Assembly: GCF_005843985.1 (NCBI RefSeq)
Contig: NZ_CP040463.1
Span: forward strand, 479,001 to 543,000
DNA from: Caminibacter mediatlanticus TB-2
Lineage (GTDB): Bacteria; Campylobacterota; Campylobacteria; Campylobacterales; Nautiliaceae
Length of the DNA stretch: 64,000 nt
Direction: 5' to 3'
This document shows positions 54,927-63,881 of this stretch, piece after piece. The position numbers and the translations under genes are program-made. The stretch's first letter is position 1. Each line of letters opens with the position of its first letter. Below the pieces are notes generated by a model. The model did not search any database. It was not told the origin of the DNA and was given only the letters and a program-made list of their open reading frames with translations.

Positions 54927-57173
54927 ATGTTGTTTTTTCTTTTTTTTCCTCTATTTTTATTTGCTCTAAATTTACAAATAGATTATGGTAATGCAAAAAA
55001 GCCATATGAAGTATTAACTTTATATGATAAAAATAAATTTACCTGTTTTGATAGAAATAAAACTATTATTTGTGAGTTTGATAAAGTGCCTATAACTCCT
55101 GTTTTTAAAAATAAAAGCCGCTATTTTTCTATCATTCCTAAATTTGAAGATAAGTTTAGAATTTATATAAGGGTAAAAGGAAATTATAAAATTTTTAGTT
55201 TTAATGATAATTTATATAACAATCCTTTAATAACACCTTTTAAATTAAAAAAAGCAAAAAAATGGGTTATAGTTGTTAATGAACAATTTCTAAGTAAAGA
55301 AAAAAATAAAGGGCTTAATTTTTATTATCATCATACTTATTTGCCTTATGTTGGAGCGATTGATGAGAATCTAAGACCTGTAAATACTCAAATTAGTAAA
55401 GATGTAATTAAATTTTTTGAAATATTAAATTCTTATAAAAAAGGATTAGATGTTTTAAATGAGATTGATAATTTTGTAAAAAAATATCCAAAATCGATTT
55501 TTATTCCAGATATTTTATATTTAAAACTTAAAATTTTAGATAAAGAAAATAGGAGTGAAGATGTAATATCTCTTGGTAAAAAATGGATTAAAGAATATGC
55601 TTTTAATCCAAAATTACCAGAAGTATTATTACTAATTGGAAGTAATTATTCTAAAATGGGGTTTTTAAGTGAAGCAAGTTATTATTTTAATAGAATAATT
55701 ACAGATTATCCTAATACAAAATGGGCATATCTTGCAACAATTTATTTAGCAGACCAATTATATACAACAGGAGATGATAAAAAAGCTTTAAATCTTTATA
55801 AAGATGTTTTATATTCAACTACTGATTTAGATATAGCTTCTCTTGCTGCAAGTAGGCTTGCTCAAAGATATATTGATAAAGGTGAAATAAAAAAAGCAAT
55901 TGAATACTACAAAAAAATATATAAAGCTAATAAAAAGTTTATTTTAAAAGATAAGATTAAAGCTTATGAGCTTGCTAATATGTTAGCTTCTCATAAAATT
56001 TATGATTTAGCTATAAATATAGGAGAAGATTTAATTAAAAGATTAAAAAAACTTGATGATTTGTATGAACCACTTCTTTATAAACTTGCTGTGTGGAGTT
56101 ATGAAAATAAAGATTATAAAAAGTCTCTTTATTTTATAGATAGATATCTAAAAGAGTTTCCATATGGTGATTATTCAGATAATGCTAAATCATTAAGAGA
56201 TAAGATTTTATTTAATTTACCTGAGAGTAATTTAACAAAAAAACTAAATCAAATTGAAAAAATTATAAAAAATTATGAAGGTGAAATTAAACAAAAAGCT
56301 ATTGTTAAAAAAGCAAGAATTTTATTCAAATTAAAAAAATATGATGAAATTTTGAAAATGGAAGATTTGTTAAACAAAATTCCTGATAATATTTTTCCTG
56401 ACAAAAAAGAATTCTTATTAAAAGTAAAAAAAGAGGCTTTAAAAGAACTACTTAAAAATAAAGAGTGTTTTAAAGCAATAAAATTGCTAAAAAAATATAA
56501 AATTATTTTAGATAAAAAATGGGATGAAGAGATATATAATTGTGCAATGAGAACTAAAAATTATGAAATTGCTTCAAGAGTTTGTAATAAATATCTTAAT
56601 GACCCTAATGATGAGGTGTTTATAAAATGGATGCAAAGAAAAATAGAAGCTTTGTGGGGGATGAGAGATTATAAAAATTTATCTTTGGCTGTTGATGATT
56701 TATGTAGCGTGAAGAAAACTAAGTGTTATAAATATTTAAAATATAAATTTTTTGCTTTATGGAATTTAGGGGAATATAAAAAAGCCCTAAAAGTTGCAAA
56801 AGAATTAGAAAAATTTAATAATTTCGAAAATGTGGATGTATTTATAAAAATAGTAAATTACGCTTTAAATAATAAAGATAATCTTCTTGCAGCTACATAT
56901 GCTAAAAAAATAATTGAACTTCAAAATAGATATAAAGCTTATCCATATTCACCATTTGTAGATTTTACATTTGCAAAATATACTGAGAATAGACAAGAGG
57001 CAATTAAGGTATTAAAAGATTTATTAAATCGAGTAAAAGGAGAAGATAAAGCAAGGGCATACTTTATGCTTGCAAATTTAACAAAAGATAAAAAATATTT
57101 AAAAGAGTGTTTAAAAATTAAAAATTCTACTTTATGGAAAGGTTTATGCAGGGATGCTATGGATTTATTTTAG
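54927..57173 (+). CDS. pflA: Paralysed-flagellum protein PflA (TPR-rich)
   Basis: A 748-residue exported protein. It has a signal peptide (MLFFLFFPLFLFA), an N-terminal beta-rich part (to about 160) and many helix-turn-helix TPR units (about 165-748), for example ALNLYKDVLYSTTDLDIASL. In C. jejuni and H. pylori, PflA lies directly after nuoN. There it is a periplasmic scaffold of the enlarged epsilonproteobacterial flagellar motor, needed for rotation but not for filament assembly. The gene position, size and fold support the same role here. It overlaps miaA at the 3' end by 17 bp. Confidence 0.8.
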   Translation: MLFFLFFPLFLFALNLQIDYGNAKKPYEVLTLYDKNKFTCFDRNKTIICEFDKVPITPVFKNKSRYFSIIPKFEDKFRIYIRVKGNYKIFSFNDNLYNNPLITPFKLKKAKKWVIVVNEQFLSKEKNKGLNFYYHHTYLPYVGAIDENLRPVNTQISKDVIKFFEILNSYKKGLDVLNEIDNFVKKYPKSIFIPDILYLKLKILDKENRSEDVISLGKKWIKEYAFNPKLPEVLLLIGSNYSKMGFLSEASYYFNRIITDYPNTKWAYLATIYLADQLYTTGDDKKALNLYKDVLYSTTDLDIASLAASRLAQRYIDKGEIKKAIEYYKKIYKANKKFILKDKIKAYELANMLASHKIYDLAINIGEDLIKRLKKLDDLYEPLLYKLAVWSYENKDYKKSLYFIDRYLKEFPYGDYSDNAKSLRDKILFNLPESNLTKKLNQIEKIIKNYEGEIKQKAIVKKARILFKLKKYDEILKMEDLLNKIPDNIFPDKKEFLLKVKKEALKELLKNKECFKAIKLLKKYKIILDKKWDEEIYNCAMRTKNYEIASRVCNKYLNDPNDEVFIKWMQRKIEALWGMRDYKNLSLAVDDLCSVKKTKCYKYLKYKFFALWNLGEYKKALKVAKELEKFNNFENVDVFIKIVNYALNNKDNLLAATYAKKIIELQNRYKAYPYSPFVDFTFAKYTENRQEAIKVLKDLLNRVKGEDKARAYFMLANLTKDKKYLKECLKIKNSTLWKGLCRDAMDLF

Positions 57174-58014
57174 AAAGAATTATTTCTTCTAATTTTTCTT
57201 TTGGGGCTGAAATTTTATTTTTAAATTGAGTTTTATTAAATGTTTGTTGTCGTTTTGCAAGACGAGAAGTATTAGTAACTATTTTTTCAAAAAGTTTTTC
57301 TTTATTATATTTTCCATTAAAATAGTCTAACACTTCTTTTATTCCAATAGCTTTTAGTGAGGGTAGTCTTCTATCACGATATTTTTTTTCAAGATAAGCT
57401 ACTTCATCAATTAAACCATTTTCAAACATTTTTTTAGTTCTAATTTTTATTCTTTCTTTTAATATTTTTCTATCTATTTCTATTTCAAAAATAGGGATTT
57501 GAGGCAAAAGAGGTTTTGGTGGATTTAATTCAAAATATTTAGTAGGGGGCATTTTAGTTGCAAGGTATATTTCTATACCTTTTTGAATTCTATAAGTATC
57601 ATTAGAAGAAATTTTACTTGCATAAAGATGGTCTATTTTTTTTAAAAACTCATAATTTAATTTTTTTGCTTCTTTTCTTATCTCTTCACTTATTTTTGGC
57701 ATTTGAGATATACCATCTATCATAGCTTTTAGATAAAAACTTGTCCCTCCAACTATTATAATGTTTTTATGAGGAATTTTTTGATAGATTTCTATAAATT
57801 TTGTTACATCAAAATGTTCGTTTGGATAAATTTCATTAACTCCATAATGTTTTATTTTATTTAATTCTTCTTTTCTTGGTTTTGCTGAGGCAATATCAAT
57901 TTCTTTATATATACTTAAACTATCAAGTGAGAGTATTTCATAGTTTAGTTTTTTTGCTAATTTAATTGCTAAGTCACTTTTACCGCTTGCAGTAGGACCA
58001 ATTAAGGCAAACAA
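57157..58014 (-). CDS. miaA: tRNA dimethylallyltransferase MiaA
   Basis: Transfers dimethylallyl from DMAPP to A37 of tRNAs reading UNN codons. Motifs are ALIGPTASGKSDLAIKLA (P-loop) at the N-terminus, LSLDSLSIYKEIDIASAKP near 27, VGGTSFYLKAMIDG near 88, ISSNDTYRIQKGIEIYLAT near 136 and LPSLKAIGIKEV near 220. I chose the TTG at 58014 (AAAGGA six bases upstream, and the family's normal N-terminus, 285 residues) over an in-frame TTG at 58044. It is divergent from mqnP; its 3' end overlaps pflA. Confidence 0.92.
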   Translation of the reverse strand: MFALIGPTASGKSDLAIKLAKKLNYEILSLDSLSIYKEIDIASAKPRKEELNKIKHYGVNEIYPNEHFDVTKFIEIYQKIPHKNIIIVGGTSFYLKAMIDGISQMPKISEEIRKEAKKLNYEFLKKIDHLYASKISSNDTYRIQKGIEIYLATKMPPTKYFELNPPKPLLPQIPIFEIEIDRKILKERIKIRTKKMFENGLIDEVAYLEKKYRDRRLPSLKAIGIKEVLDYFNGKYNKEKLFEKIVTNTSRLAKRQQTFNKTQFKNKISAPKEKLEEIILSKINP

Positions 58015-58068
58015 AATATTTCCTTTTTTGTTACAATTATACAAATTAATACTTATTTAAGGAAGTAT

Positions 58069-58908
58069 ATGAAGAAATATTTAGAGTTAGTAAAGTTTTC
58101 TCATACTATTTTTAGTATTCCTTTTATTTTAATTGGAATGATAGTAGCAACTCATAGCTGGTTTGGATGGAAGTTGTTAATTCTTGGTATTTTAGCAGCT
58201 ATTACTGCCAGAAATTTTGCTATGGCAGTAAATAGGTATTTAGATAGAGAATTTGATGCTAAAAATCCACGAACTGCTAATAGAGTATCTGTTACAGGTA
58301 AAGTTAGTGAAAATGAAATGCTTATGTTTATTATTATAAATGCTTTTATTTTTATTTTTATATCGTATTTAATAAATGATTTAGCTTTTAAACTCTCAAT
58401 TCCTATTTTATTTATTTTAGGAATATATAGCTATTTTAAAAGATTTAGTGAATTTGCTCATTTAATTTTAGGAATTTCTCTTGGACTTGCTCCAATTGCA
58501 GGGGTTATTGCTGTAAGTGAGAATATTCCATGTTGGAGTGTTTTTTTAGCATTTGGAGTTATGTTTTGGGTGGCTGGGTTTGATATTTTATATTCTTTGC
58601 AAGATATAGAGTTCGATAAAAAAGAAGGACTTTTTTCTATACCATCAGTGGTGGGAGAGAGAGGGGCTATATTTATTTCTAAACTTTTTCATATTTTGGC
58701 AGTAGTTTTTTGGCTTTTATTTGTAATTTATGCAAAGCTTGGATTTTTTTCTTATTTGGCAGTTATAATTTCAGCAGTTATGCTTTATTATGAACATAAA
58801 TTAATTGAAAAAGATTTCAAAAATATTCCAAAAGCGTTTTTTGATGTAAATGGATTTTTGGGTATTATTTTTTTAATATTAATAATTTTAGATAAGGTAT
58901 TATTATGA
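58069..58908 (+). CDS. mqnP: Menaquinone biosynthesis prenyltransferase MqnP (UbiA family)
   Basis: A 279-residue integral-membrane prenyltransferase with eight or nine helices. The two Asp-rich motifs are NRYLDREFDAKNPRTANR near residue 49 and DILYSLQDIEFDKKEGLFSI near 171. Epsilonproteobacteria make menaquinone by the futalosine route, in which this UbiA homologue attaches the polyprenyl tail. It supplies quinone for the Nuo complex nearby. The ATG at 58069 follows AAGGAAG. It overlaps the next gene by 4 bp. Confidence 0.85.
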   Translation: MKKYLELVKFSHTIFSIPFILIGMIVATHSWFGWKLLILGILAAITARNFAMAVNRYLDREFDAKNPRTANRVSVTGKVSENEMLMFIIINAFIFIFISYLINDLAFKLSIPILFILGIYSYFKRFSEFAHLILGISLGLAPIAGVIAVSENIPCWSVFLAFGVMFWVAGFDILYSLQDIEFDKKEGLFSIPSVVGERGAIFISKLFHILAVVFWLLFVIYAKLGFFSYLAVIISAVMLYYEHKLIEKDFKNIPKAFFDVNGFLGIIFLILIILDKVLL

Positions 58909-59411
58909 GGTTTGTACCAGCAGTAGTAGATTTTGAGTTTGAAGAATATAAGGATGAATTTAAAAGTGAATATGATAAATTTTCTGCTGAAAGTGACGAC
59001 CCAATTGGTCAATATATAAAACTTGCAAAAGCAAGGGGAGAGACAAAAGATACAGACCCTTTACTTTTAGAGTTATTAGTAGCACTTCATAGAAAAGTAG
59101 ATGAATTAACTGCAATTGTAAAAAATGAAAAAAAAGAATTATTTCCTCTTAAATATAAAACTCAAATTGATGGTGTTGGATTTGGTTATTTTAGATTAAA
59201 AGATGAATTGTTAAAAAAAGGTGTAAGATACTATGGTAGAATGTCACTGCCTGTATTTCCAAAAAGAGAAGTGCCTGTAATATTTGAAGCAATTGATGAA
59301 AAAATAGGTAAAATTATAAATATGCATGAGAGAGATGAAAAAGATTATAATGCATTTATAACTGCAAGAGAAAGAGCAATAATTAGGGAGATGAAATCAA
59401 AAAATGAATAG
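58905..59411 (+). CDS. PilZ-like protein, tentative
   Basis: A 168-residue cytosolic protein. Residues 1-75 are acidic and helical. Residues 85-165 are beta-rich and follow the PilZ pattern: DGVGFGYFRLKDELLKKGVR, then MSLPVFPKREVPVIFEAIDE, then a final helix DYNAFITARERAIIREM resembling PilZ C-termini. The RxxxR and D/NxSxxG c-di-GMP residues are not evident, so binding is doubtful. It is coupled to mqnP and to the following gene. The function is unknown. Confidence 0.5.
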   Translation: MRFVPAVVDFEFEEYKDEFKSEYDKFSAESDDPIGQYIKLAKARGETKDTDPLLLELLVALHRKVDELTAIVKNEKKELFPLKYKTQIDGVGFGYFRLKDELLKKGVRYYGRMSLPVFPKREVPVIFEAIDEKIGKIINMHERDEKDYNAFITARERAIIREMKSKNE

Positions 59412-59874
59412 TTTAGTTATAATAATTTTTATAGGACTTAGTGCTTTTATGTTATTTTTATTTTTTTATATGTTAAAAAGAGAAAAATTTATTGAACAAA
59501 AATTTGCAGCTATTGAGTTATCGGTAGAGGAGTTAAATAAAGAATTATTTTTATTAAAAAAAGAGATTAAAAAAATAAATTCTGTAGAAGACATCAAAAA
59601 AATTGAAGAAATAATTGAAGAAATAGTTGATGATATTAAGTATTTAGAAGAGAAAAATAGAGACTTTTATAAAAAAATAGAAGAAGAAATAGTAAAAATA
59701 GAGAATAATTTAAAAAAATCACCAGTAAATGCTCTAAGTAATATAAATAAACATGAAGAATCAAAAGTATTAAATCTATATAAAAATGGTTATACCATAG
59801 AAGAAATTAGTAGAGAACTTAGAATCCCAGCTGGAGAAATTGAATTAATATTAAAATTTTCTAACCTTCACTAA
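59404..59874 (+). CDS. Membrane-anchored coiled-coil protein with C-terminal HTH
   Basis: 156 residues. An N-terminal membrane helix (4-24) is followed by a long Glu/Lys coiled coil (28-105). The C-terminal 40 residues, SKVLNLYKNGYTIEEISREL and RIPAGEIELIL, look like a small helix-turn-helix as in DUF6115/DUF2802-type proteins. The combination suggests a membrane-tethered adaptor rather than a transcription factor. It overlaps the PilZ-like gene by 8 bp. I do not know a function. Confidence 0.6.
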   Translation: MNSLVIIIFIGLSAFMLFLFFYMLKREKFIEQKFAAIELSVEELNKELFLLKKEIKKINSVEDIKKIEEIIEEIVDDIKYLEEKNRDFYKKIEEEIVKIENNLKKSPVNALSNINKHEESKVLNLYKNGYTIEEISRELRIPAGEIELILKFSNLH

Positions 59875-59918
59875 ACTTAAAGTTTACTTAATTTAAGTTA
59901 TTTTTAAGTTTTCTTATC

Positions 59919-59924
59919 TACAAT
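59919..59924 (+). promoter_or_regulatory. -10 element of rplM-rpsI
   Basis: TACAAT, 33 bp before the rplM ATG, is the best -10 in the 82-bp gap. Upstream the gap has several TTAAGTT-like steps (59880-59910), as seen in strong A/T-phased promoters of this group. Confidence 0.4.
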
Positions 59925-59956
59925 TCCATACCTAAAAACTTGCAAAAGGTGAGATA

Positions 59957-60379
59957 ATGAAATTTACAAAATCAATTAGACCTGAAGATGTTAAGAGAGA
60001 TTGGATTTTAATAGATGCAAAAGATAAAACTTTTGGTAGAATTATTACAGAAATTGCAACAATTTTAAGAGGGAAACATAAACCTTATTATACTCCTCAT
60101 GTAGATTGTGGTGATTATGTTGTTGTAATTAATGCTGATAAAGTAAAATTTTCTACATCTAAAAAATTAGAAGACAAGTACTATAAACATACAGGTTATT
60201 TTGGGCACGTTAAAGAAGAAACAGTTGAAAAATTACTTAAAAATAATCCTGAAAAATTATTTAAATTAGCAACAAGAGGTATGCTTCCTAAAACTAAACT
60301 TGGTAGAAAAATGCTTAAAAAATTAAAAGTTTATGCAGGTGAAAATCATCCTCATACAGCACAAGTAAAGGGTAACTAA
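59957..60379 (+). CDS. rplM: 50S ribosomal protein L13
   Basis: 140-residue ribosomal protein uL13. [20 protein letters not shown] near residue 16, [20 protein letters not shown] near 38, [15 protein letters not shown] near 75, and [20 protein letters not shown] near 111 are all canonical. The ATG follows AAAAGGTGA. It shares one base (TAATG) with rpsI. Confidence 0.98.
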   Translation: MKFTKSIRPEDVKRDWILIDAKDKTFGRIITEIATILRGKHKPYYTPHVDCGDYVVVINADKVKFSTSKKLEDKYYKHTGYFGHVKEETVEKLLKNNPEKLFKLATRGMLPKTKLGRKMLKKLKVYAGENHPHTAQVKGN

Positions 60380-60777
60380 TGAAAATGCATGGTAGAATTT
60401 ACGCAACTGGAAAAAGAAAAGAAGCTGTAGCTAAAGTATGGTTAAAAAATGGAAGTGGTAATATTACTGTTAATGGAAAACCACTTGATGAATTTCTTGG
60501 AGGAAGAGAAGCACTAAAACTTAGAGTAAGATGGCCTTTAATGTTAGTAAAACAAGAAGGTAATTTTGATATTGAAGTAAAAGTACTTGGTGGTGGTTTT
60601 GCAGCTCAAGCTGATGCAATTAAACATGGTATTTCAAAAGCATTAGTGGAATACGCTCCTGAATTTAGAAGTATTTTAAAACCAGCTGGACTTCTTACAA
60701 GAGATGCAAGAGTTGTTGAGAGAAAAAAATACGGAAAGAAAAAAGCAAGAAAATCTCCACAATTCTCAAAAAGATAA
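60379..60777 (+). CDS. rpsI: 30S ribosomal protein S9
   Basis: 132-residue ribosomal protein uS9. It has [20 protein letters not shown] near the start, [20 protein letters not shown] near 74, and the basic tail [18 protein letters not shown] that reaches the ribosomal P-site. The ATG at 60379 has AAAGGG six bases upstream. Its last codons form the first arm of a terminator. Confidence 0.98.
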   Translation: MKMHGRIYATGKRKEAVAKVWLKNGSGNITVNGKPLDEFLGGREALKLRVRWPLMLVKQEGNFDIEVKVLGGGFAAQADAIKHGISKALVEYAPEFRSILKPAGLLTRDARVVERKKYGKKKARKSPQFSKR

Positions 60778-60800
60778 TTTCCTTTTTTTATCTTTTTTTT
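60768..60800 (+). terminator. Terminator of rplM-rpsI
   Basis: A 10-bp perfect stem, AAAAAGATAA (60768-60777, the end of rpsI) with TTATCTTTTT (60788-60797), has a 10-base loop and runs into further T residues. The stem is A/T-rich but long. Confidence 0.65.
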
Positions 60801-60878
60801 ATCTAATCTATTGATTTTAGCACTAAAAAAACATTAAAATTCTTAATAAATTACTATATTAAATATTAAGGATTTTTA

Positions 60879-61373
60879 ATGAAAAAACTAACATTTATTT
60901 TTTTAACTACTGCATTATTTTATACAGGTTGTAGTTTTACTAAAACTTCTACAAATGTAAAAAACTTTACAAAATGTTATATTAATAAAATCCCAGCACC
61001 TTTTTGGGTATGTTATCAATCTCCATTTTTATCAGTAGGAAAAGTTACTGCAAATAAAGTAACAAGATTAAAGCAAGAAGAAGCTTATTCACTTGGAGTA
61101 TCAGATTTAGTTAATAAACTTCAAGCTAAAACAAAACTTTTTTTAAGAAGAATAGGAATTAATGATGAAAAGCAAATAAGAAATATTTTATCACAAGTAA
61201 AAAATTTTGTAGTAATAAATGCTTTGCAAGGAGATAGTTGGTATTCAAAAAAAGAAAAAATGTTATATGTTAAAGTTTCTGTAAATAAAGAAGAATTTAA
61301 AAAGTTTTTATTAAGTAAATTCAAGAATAAAGACAAAAAACTATTAGAAGACTCATTTAATGAAATCTTTTGA
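60879..61373 (+). CDS. LPP20-family lipoprotein
   Basis: A 164-residue lipoprotein precursor. The signal ends in a lipobox, LFYTGC (Cys18). The mature part has PAPFWVCYQSPFLSVGKVTA near 43, then an alpha/beta region with QEEAYSLGVSDLVNKLQ near 69 and EKMLYVKVSVNKEEF near 130, as in H. pylori LPP20-like proteins. It should be attached to the outer membrane. The function is unknown. The ATG at 60879 follows TTAAGGA. It overlaps the FAD oxidoreductase gene by 14 bp. Confidence 0.75.
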   Translation: MKKLTFIFLTTALFYTGCSFTKTSTNVKNFTKCYINKIPAPFWVCYQSPFLSVGKVTANKVTRLKQEEAYSLGVSDLVNKLQAKTKLFLRRIGINDEKQIRNILSQVKNFVVINALQGDSWYSKKEKMLYVKVSVNKEEFKKFLLSKFKNKDKKLLEDSFNEIF

Positions 61374-62445
61374 GTTTATTATTATAGGTGGAGGAATAGC
61401 GGGAGTTATTACATATCTGTTTTTAAAAGAAAAAACAAATAAGATTTTACTTCTTGATAAAAAAGAGATTTTAGAAGGTGCAAGTGGGGCTGCCGGGGCT
61501 TTTTTGTTTCCAAAAATTGGATTAAATGATCTATATACTAAGTTTATTAATTCTTCTATTTTAGAAGCTATAAAGTTTTATAATTCTATTGGTATTAATA
61601 TACATACAAAGGGTGTTATTTTACTTCCAAGAAATGAAAAAGATTTTGAAAAATTTAAAAGATATCAAAAAGAGATTGAGCTGCCTTTTAAAAAAATAAA
61701 AGAAGGATTTTATTTTGATTTTGGAAGTGTGATTAATCCAGATGATTTAAAAAAATTTAGTTTTAATTATGAAAAAATAGAAGTTAAAAAATTACAAAAA
61801 AAAGATGAGTGGGTTATAAATAATTGTATTAAAACAAAAAATATAATTTTGGCTACTGGATATGAAAAAATAATTGATATTCCTTATATTAAAATTAGAC
61901 CAGTTTGGGGAGAGAGGATAGAAATTAAGGCAAGTTATGAAGATAATGAATTATGTAGTTTAGATAAATGTTATTTTCATAAAAATTGTTCTGTTGGAAA
62001 AATTGAAGATATCATAAAAATAGGAGCTACTCATAAAAGGGATTGTTTAGATTGTTTTGAAAATATTGAAGAAGTAAAAGAGTTAATAAAAAAAGCTAAT
62101 GAAATAGTAAAAATTAAAGAGTATGAGGTTTTATCAATAAAAGGTGGATTTAGAGCTGCAAGTATTGATTATTTTCCTGTGGTTGGTAAAATTATAGATA
62201 TAGATAAAACTCTAAAAGAGGATAAATATATAATAAAAGGTGATAGACCACGAAAAATTTTTTATAAAGAAGGTCTTTATATTATAAATGGAATGGGTGG
62301 TAGAGGATTTTCTAATGCTGTTAGTTGTGCAAGAAGATTAGTAGAATATATATTTGAAAATAAAGATTTAGGTTTTTTAGATACAAAAAGACAATTTATA
62401 AAATGGGCAAGAAAAGAGGGAGAAGAGTATGTTAAAAGTAGATAA
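61360..62445 (+). CDS. FAD-dependent oxidoreductase, DAO family, MnmC2-like
   Basis: A 361-residue flavoprotein. FAD-binding: FIIIGGGIAGVITYLFL at the start, then DKKEILEGASGAAGAFLFPK near 33. The C-terminus has KGGFRAASIDYFPVVGKI near 263 and LYIINGMGGRGFSNAVSCAR near 306. These resemble the oxidase half of MnmC, which demodifies cmnm5U34 in tRNA, with Gly-Met-Gly-Gly-Arg-Gly instead of the usual GLGSRG. A CxxC pair (CLDC near 228) is not usual for MnmC. The family (D-amino-acid-oxidase-like) is sure; the MnmC role is only a suggestion. It overlaps livG by 17 bp. Confidence 0.7.
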   Translation: MKSFEFIIIGGGIAGVITYLFLKEKTNKILLLDKKEILEGASGAAGAFLFPKIGLNDLYTKFINSSILEAIKFYNSIGINIHTKGVILLPRNEKDFEKFKRYQKEIELPFKKIKEGFYFDFGSVINPDDLKKFSFNYEKIEVKKLQKKDEWVINNCIKTKNIILATGYEKIIDIPYIKIRPVWGERIEIKASYEDNELCSLDKCYFHKNCSVGKIEDIIKIGATHKRDCLDCFENIEEVKELIKKANEIVKIKEYEVLSIKGGFRAASIDYFPVVGKIIDIDKTLKEDKYIIKGDRPRKIFYKEGLYIINGMGGRGFSNAVSCARRLVEYIFENKDLGFLDTKRQFIKWARKEGEEYVKSR

Positions 62446-63196
62446 GGTAACTAAAAAATTTGGAGGAGTTATTGCAATTAAGGATGTTAGTTTTAGTGTA
62501 AAGCCTCTTGAAATATTTGGACTTATTGGACCAAATGGTGCAGGTAAAACAACACTTTTTAATATAATTACAGGAGTATTAAAACCAACAAGTGGACATG
62601 TATATTTTAAAGATGAAGAAATTACTGGTCTATCTCCTGTTGATATTGTACAAAGAGGTATTGCAAGGACTTTTCAAAATATTAGGCTTTTTGGAAGTAT
62701 GAGTGTTTTAGAAAATATCTTAATTGGTTTTCACAATCATTATAAATATAATTTTTTTGAGGCAATGTTTAGATTTCCAAGATTTTTTAAGGAAGAAAAG
62801 GTCTATAAAGAAAAAGCATATGAAATTTTAGAATTTTTAAATATTGCAGATTATGCTCATTCTCCTGCAACTGCTTTGAGTTATGGAAATCAAAGAAAAG
62901 TAGAAATAGCAAGGGCCTTAGCTACTGAACCAGATTTGTTGTTGCTTGATGAACCTGCTGCTGGTATGAACCCAAAAGAGACTGAAGAACTTGCAGAGAC
63001 AGTATTTAGATTGAGAAGTGAAAAAGAAAAAACAATTCTTTTTATTGAACATGATATGAAATTTGTGCAAAAAATTGCAGATAGAGTATTAGTATTAGAT
63101 TATGGAAAAACAATTTTTGAAGGCAAACCTGCTGATATGATGAAAGATGAAAAGGTTATTAAAGCGTATTTAGGAGATATCGATGTTGAAAGTTAA
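62429..63196 (+). CDS. livG: ABC transporter ATPase LivG-type
   Basis: A 255-residue ATP-binding subunit of a branched-chain amino-acid (HAAT) transporter. Walker A is GPNGAGKTT near residue 33. The HAAT-specific region is RGIARTFQNIRLFGSMSVLE near 76. The signature is the degenerate LSYGNQRKVEIARAL near 148, as in LivG. Walker B is LLLLDEPAAGMNP near 168, then the H-loop FIEHDMK. It is tightly linked to livF. No livH, livM or binding protein gene is nearby. Confidence 0.9.
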   Translation: MLKVDKVTKKFGGVIAIKDVSFSVKPLEIFGLIGPNGAGKTTLFNIITGVLKPTSGHVYFKDEEITGLSPVDIVQRGIARTFQNIRLFGSMSVLENILIGFHNHYKYNFFEAMFRFPRFFKEEKVYKEKAYEILEFLNIADYAHSPATALSYGNQRKVEIARALATEPDLLLLDEPAAGMNPKETEELAETVFRLRSEKEKTILFIEHDMKFVQKIADRVLVLDYGKTIFEGKPADMMKDEKVIKAYLGDIDVES

Positions 63197-63881
63197 AGAT
63201 TTAAAAGTTAAATATGGTGTTATTGAGGCTGTAAGAGGAATTGATTTTCATGTAAAAGCAAGTGAAATAGTAACTATTATAGGTGCTAATGGAGCAGGTA
63301 AAACTTCAACATTAAATGCAATTTTTAACTTAGTAAAAAAAGAAGGATATGTAGAGTTTGTAGAAGCAGATATTTCAAAAATACCTACACATTTAATAGT
63401 AAAAAGAGGTATTACTCTTGTGCCTGAGGGAAGAAAAATTTTTATAAATTTAACAGTCGAAGAAAATTTAAGAATAGGTGCATATTTAAATGATGAAAAT
63501 TATGAAAGATTAAGAGATGAGATGTATTCTCTTTTTCCTCGTCTTAAAGAAAAAAGAAATAATTATGGTGGTAGTTTAAGTGGAGGCGAACAACAAATGC
63601 TTGCAATTGCAAGGGCTTTAATGAGTGAACCTAAGATGCTTGTGCTTGATGAACCATCTCTTGGGCTTGCTCCAAAAATTGTAAAAGAGGTATTTGAAAT
63701 TTTAATTAGATTAAATAAAGAAAATGATATGACAATTTTACTTGTTGAACAAAATGCAGCAGCTGCCTTAAAAATTGCTAATAGAGGTTATGTAATGGAG
63801 AATGGAAAAATTGTATTAGAAGATGAAGCAAAAGCTTTACTTGCTTTTGATGAAATTAAGAAAAAATATCTTGGAGGTTAA
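63183..63881 (+). CDS. livF: ABC transporter ATPase LivF-type
   Basis: 232-residue partner ATPase. Walker A GANGAGKTS near residue 36, LVPEGRKIFINLTVEENLRI near 79 (LivF hallmark), signature LSGGEQQMLAIARALM near 135, Walker B MLVLDEPSLGLAP near 157, and LLVEQNA near 187. It overlaps livG by 14 bp. The stop overlaps the last codon of a convergent gene by 4 bp. Confidence 0.92.
   Translation: MLKVKDLKVKYGVIEAVRGIDFHVKASEIVTIIGANGAGKTSTLNAIFNLVKKEGYVEFVEADISKIPTHLIVKRGITLVPEGRKIFINLTVEENLRIGAYLNDENYERLRDEMYSLFPRLKEKRNNYGGSLSGGEQQMLAIARALMSEPKMLVLDEPSLGLAPKIVKEVFEILIRLNKENDMTILLVEQNAAAALKIANRGYVMENGKIVLEDEAKALLAFDEIKKKYLGG

Noticed and set aside
58905-59411. Firm c-di-GMP receptor call for the PilZ-like protein
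   Set aside because: The RxxxR and D/NxSxxG residues are not visible, so only a tentative fold-level name is given.
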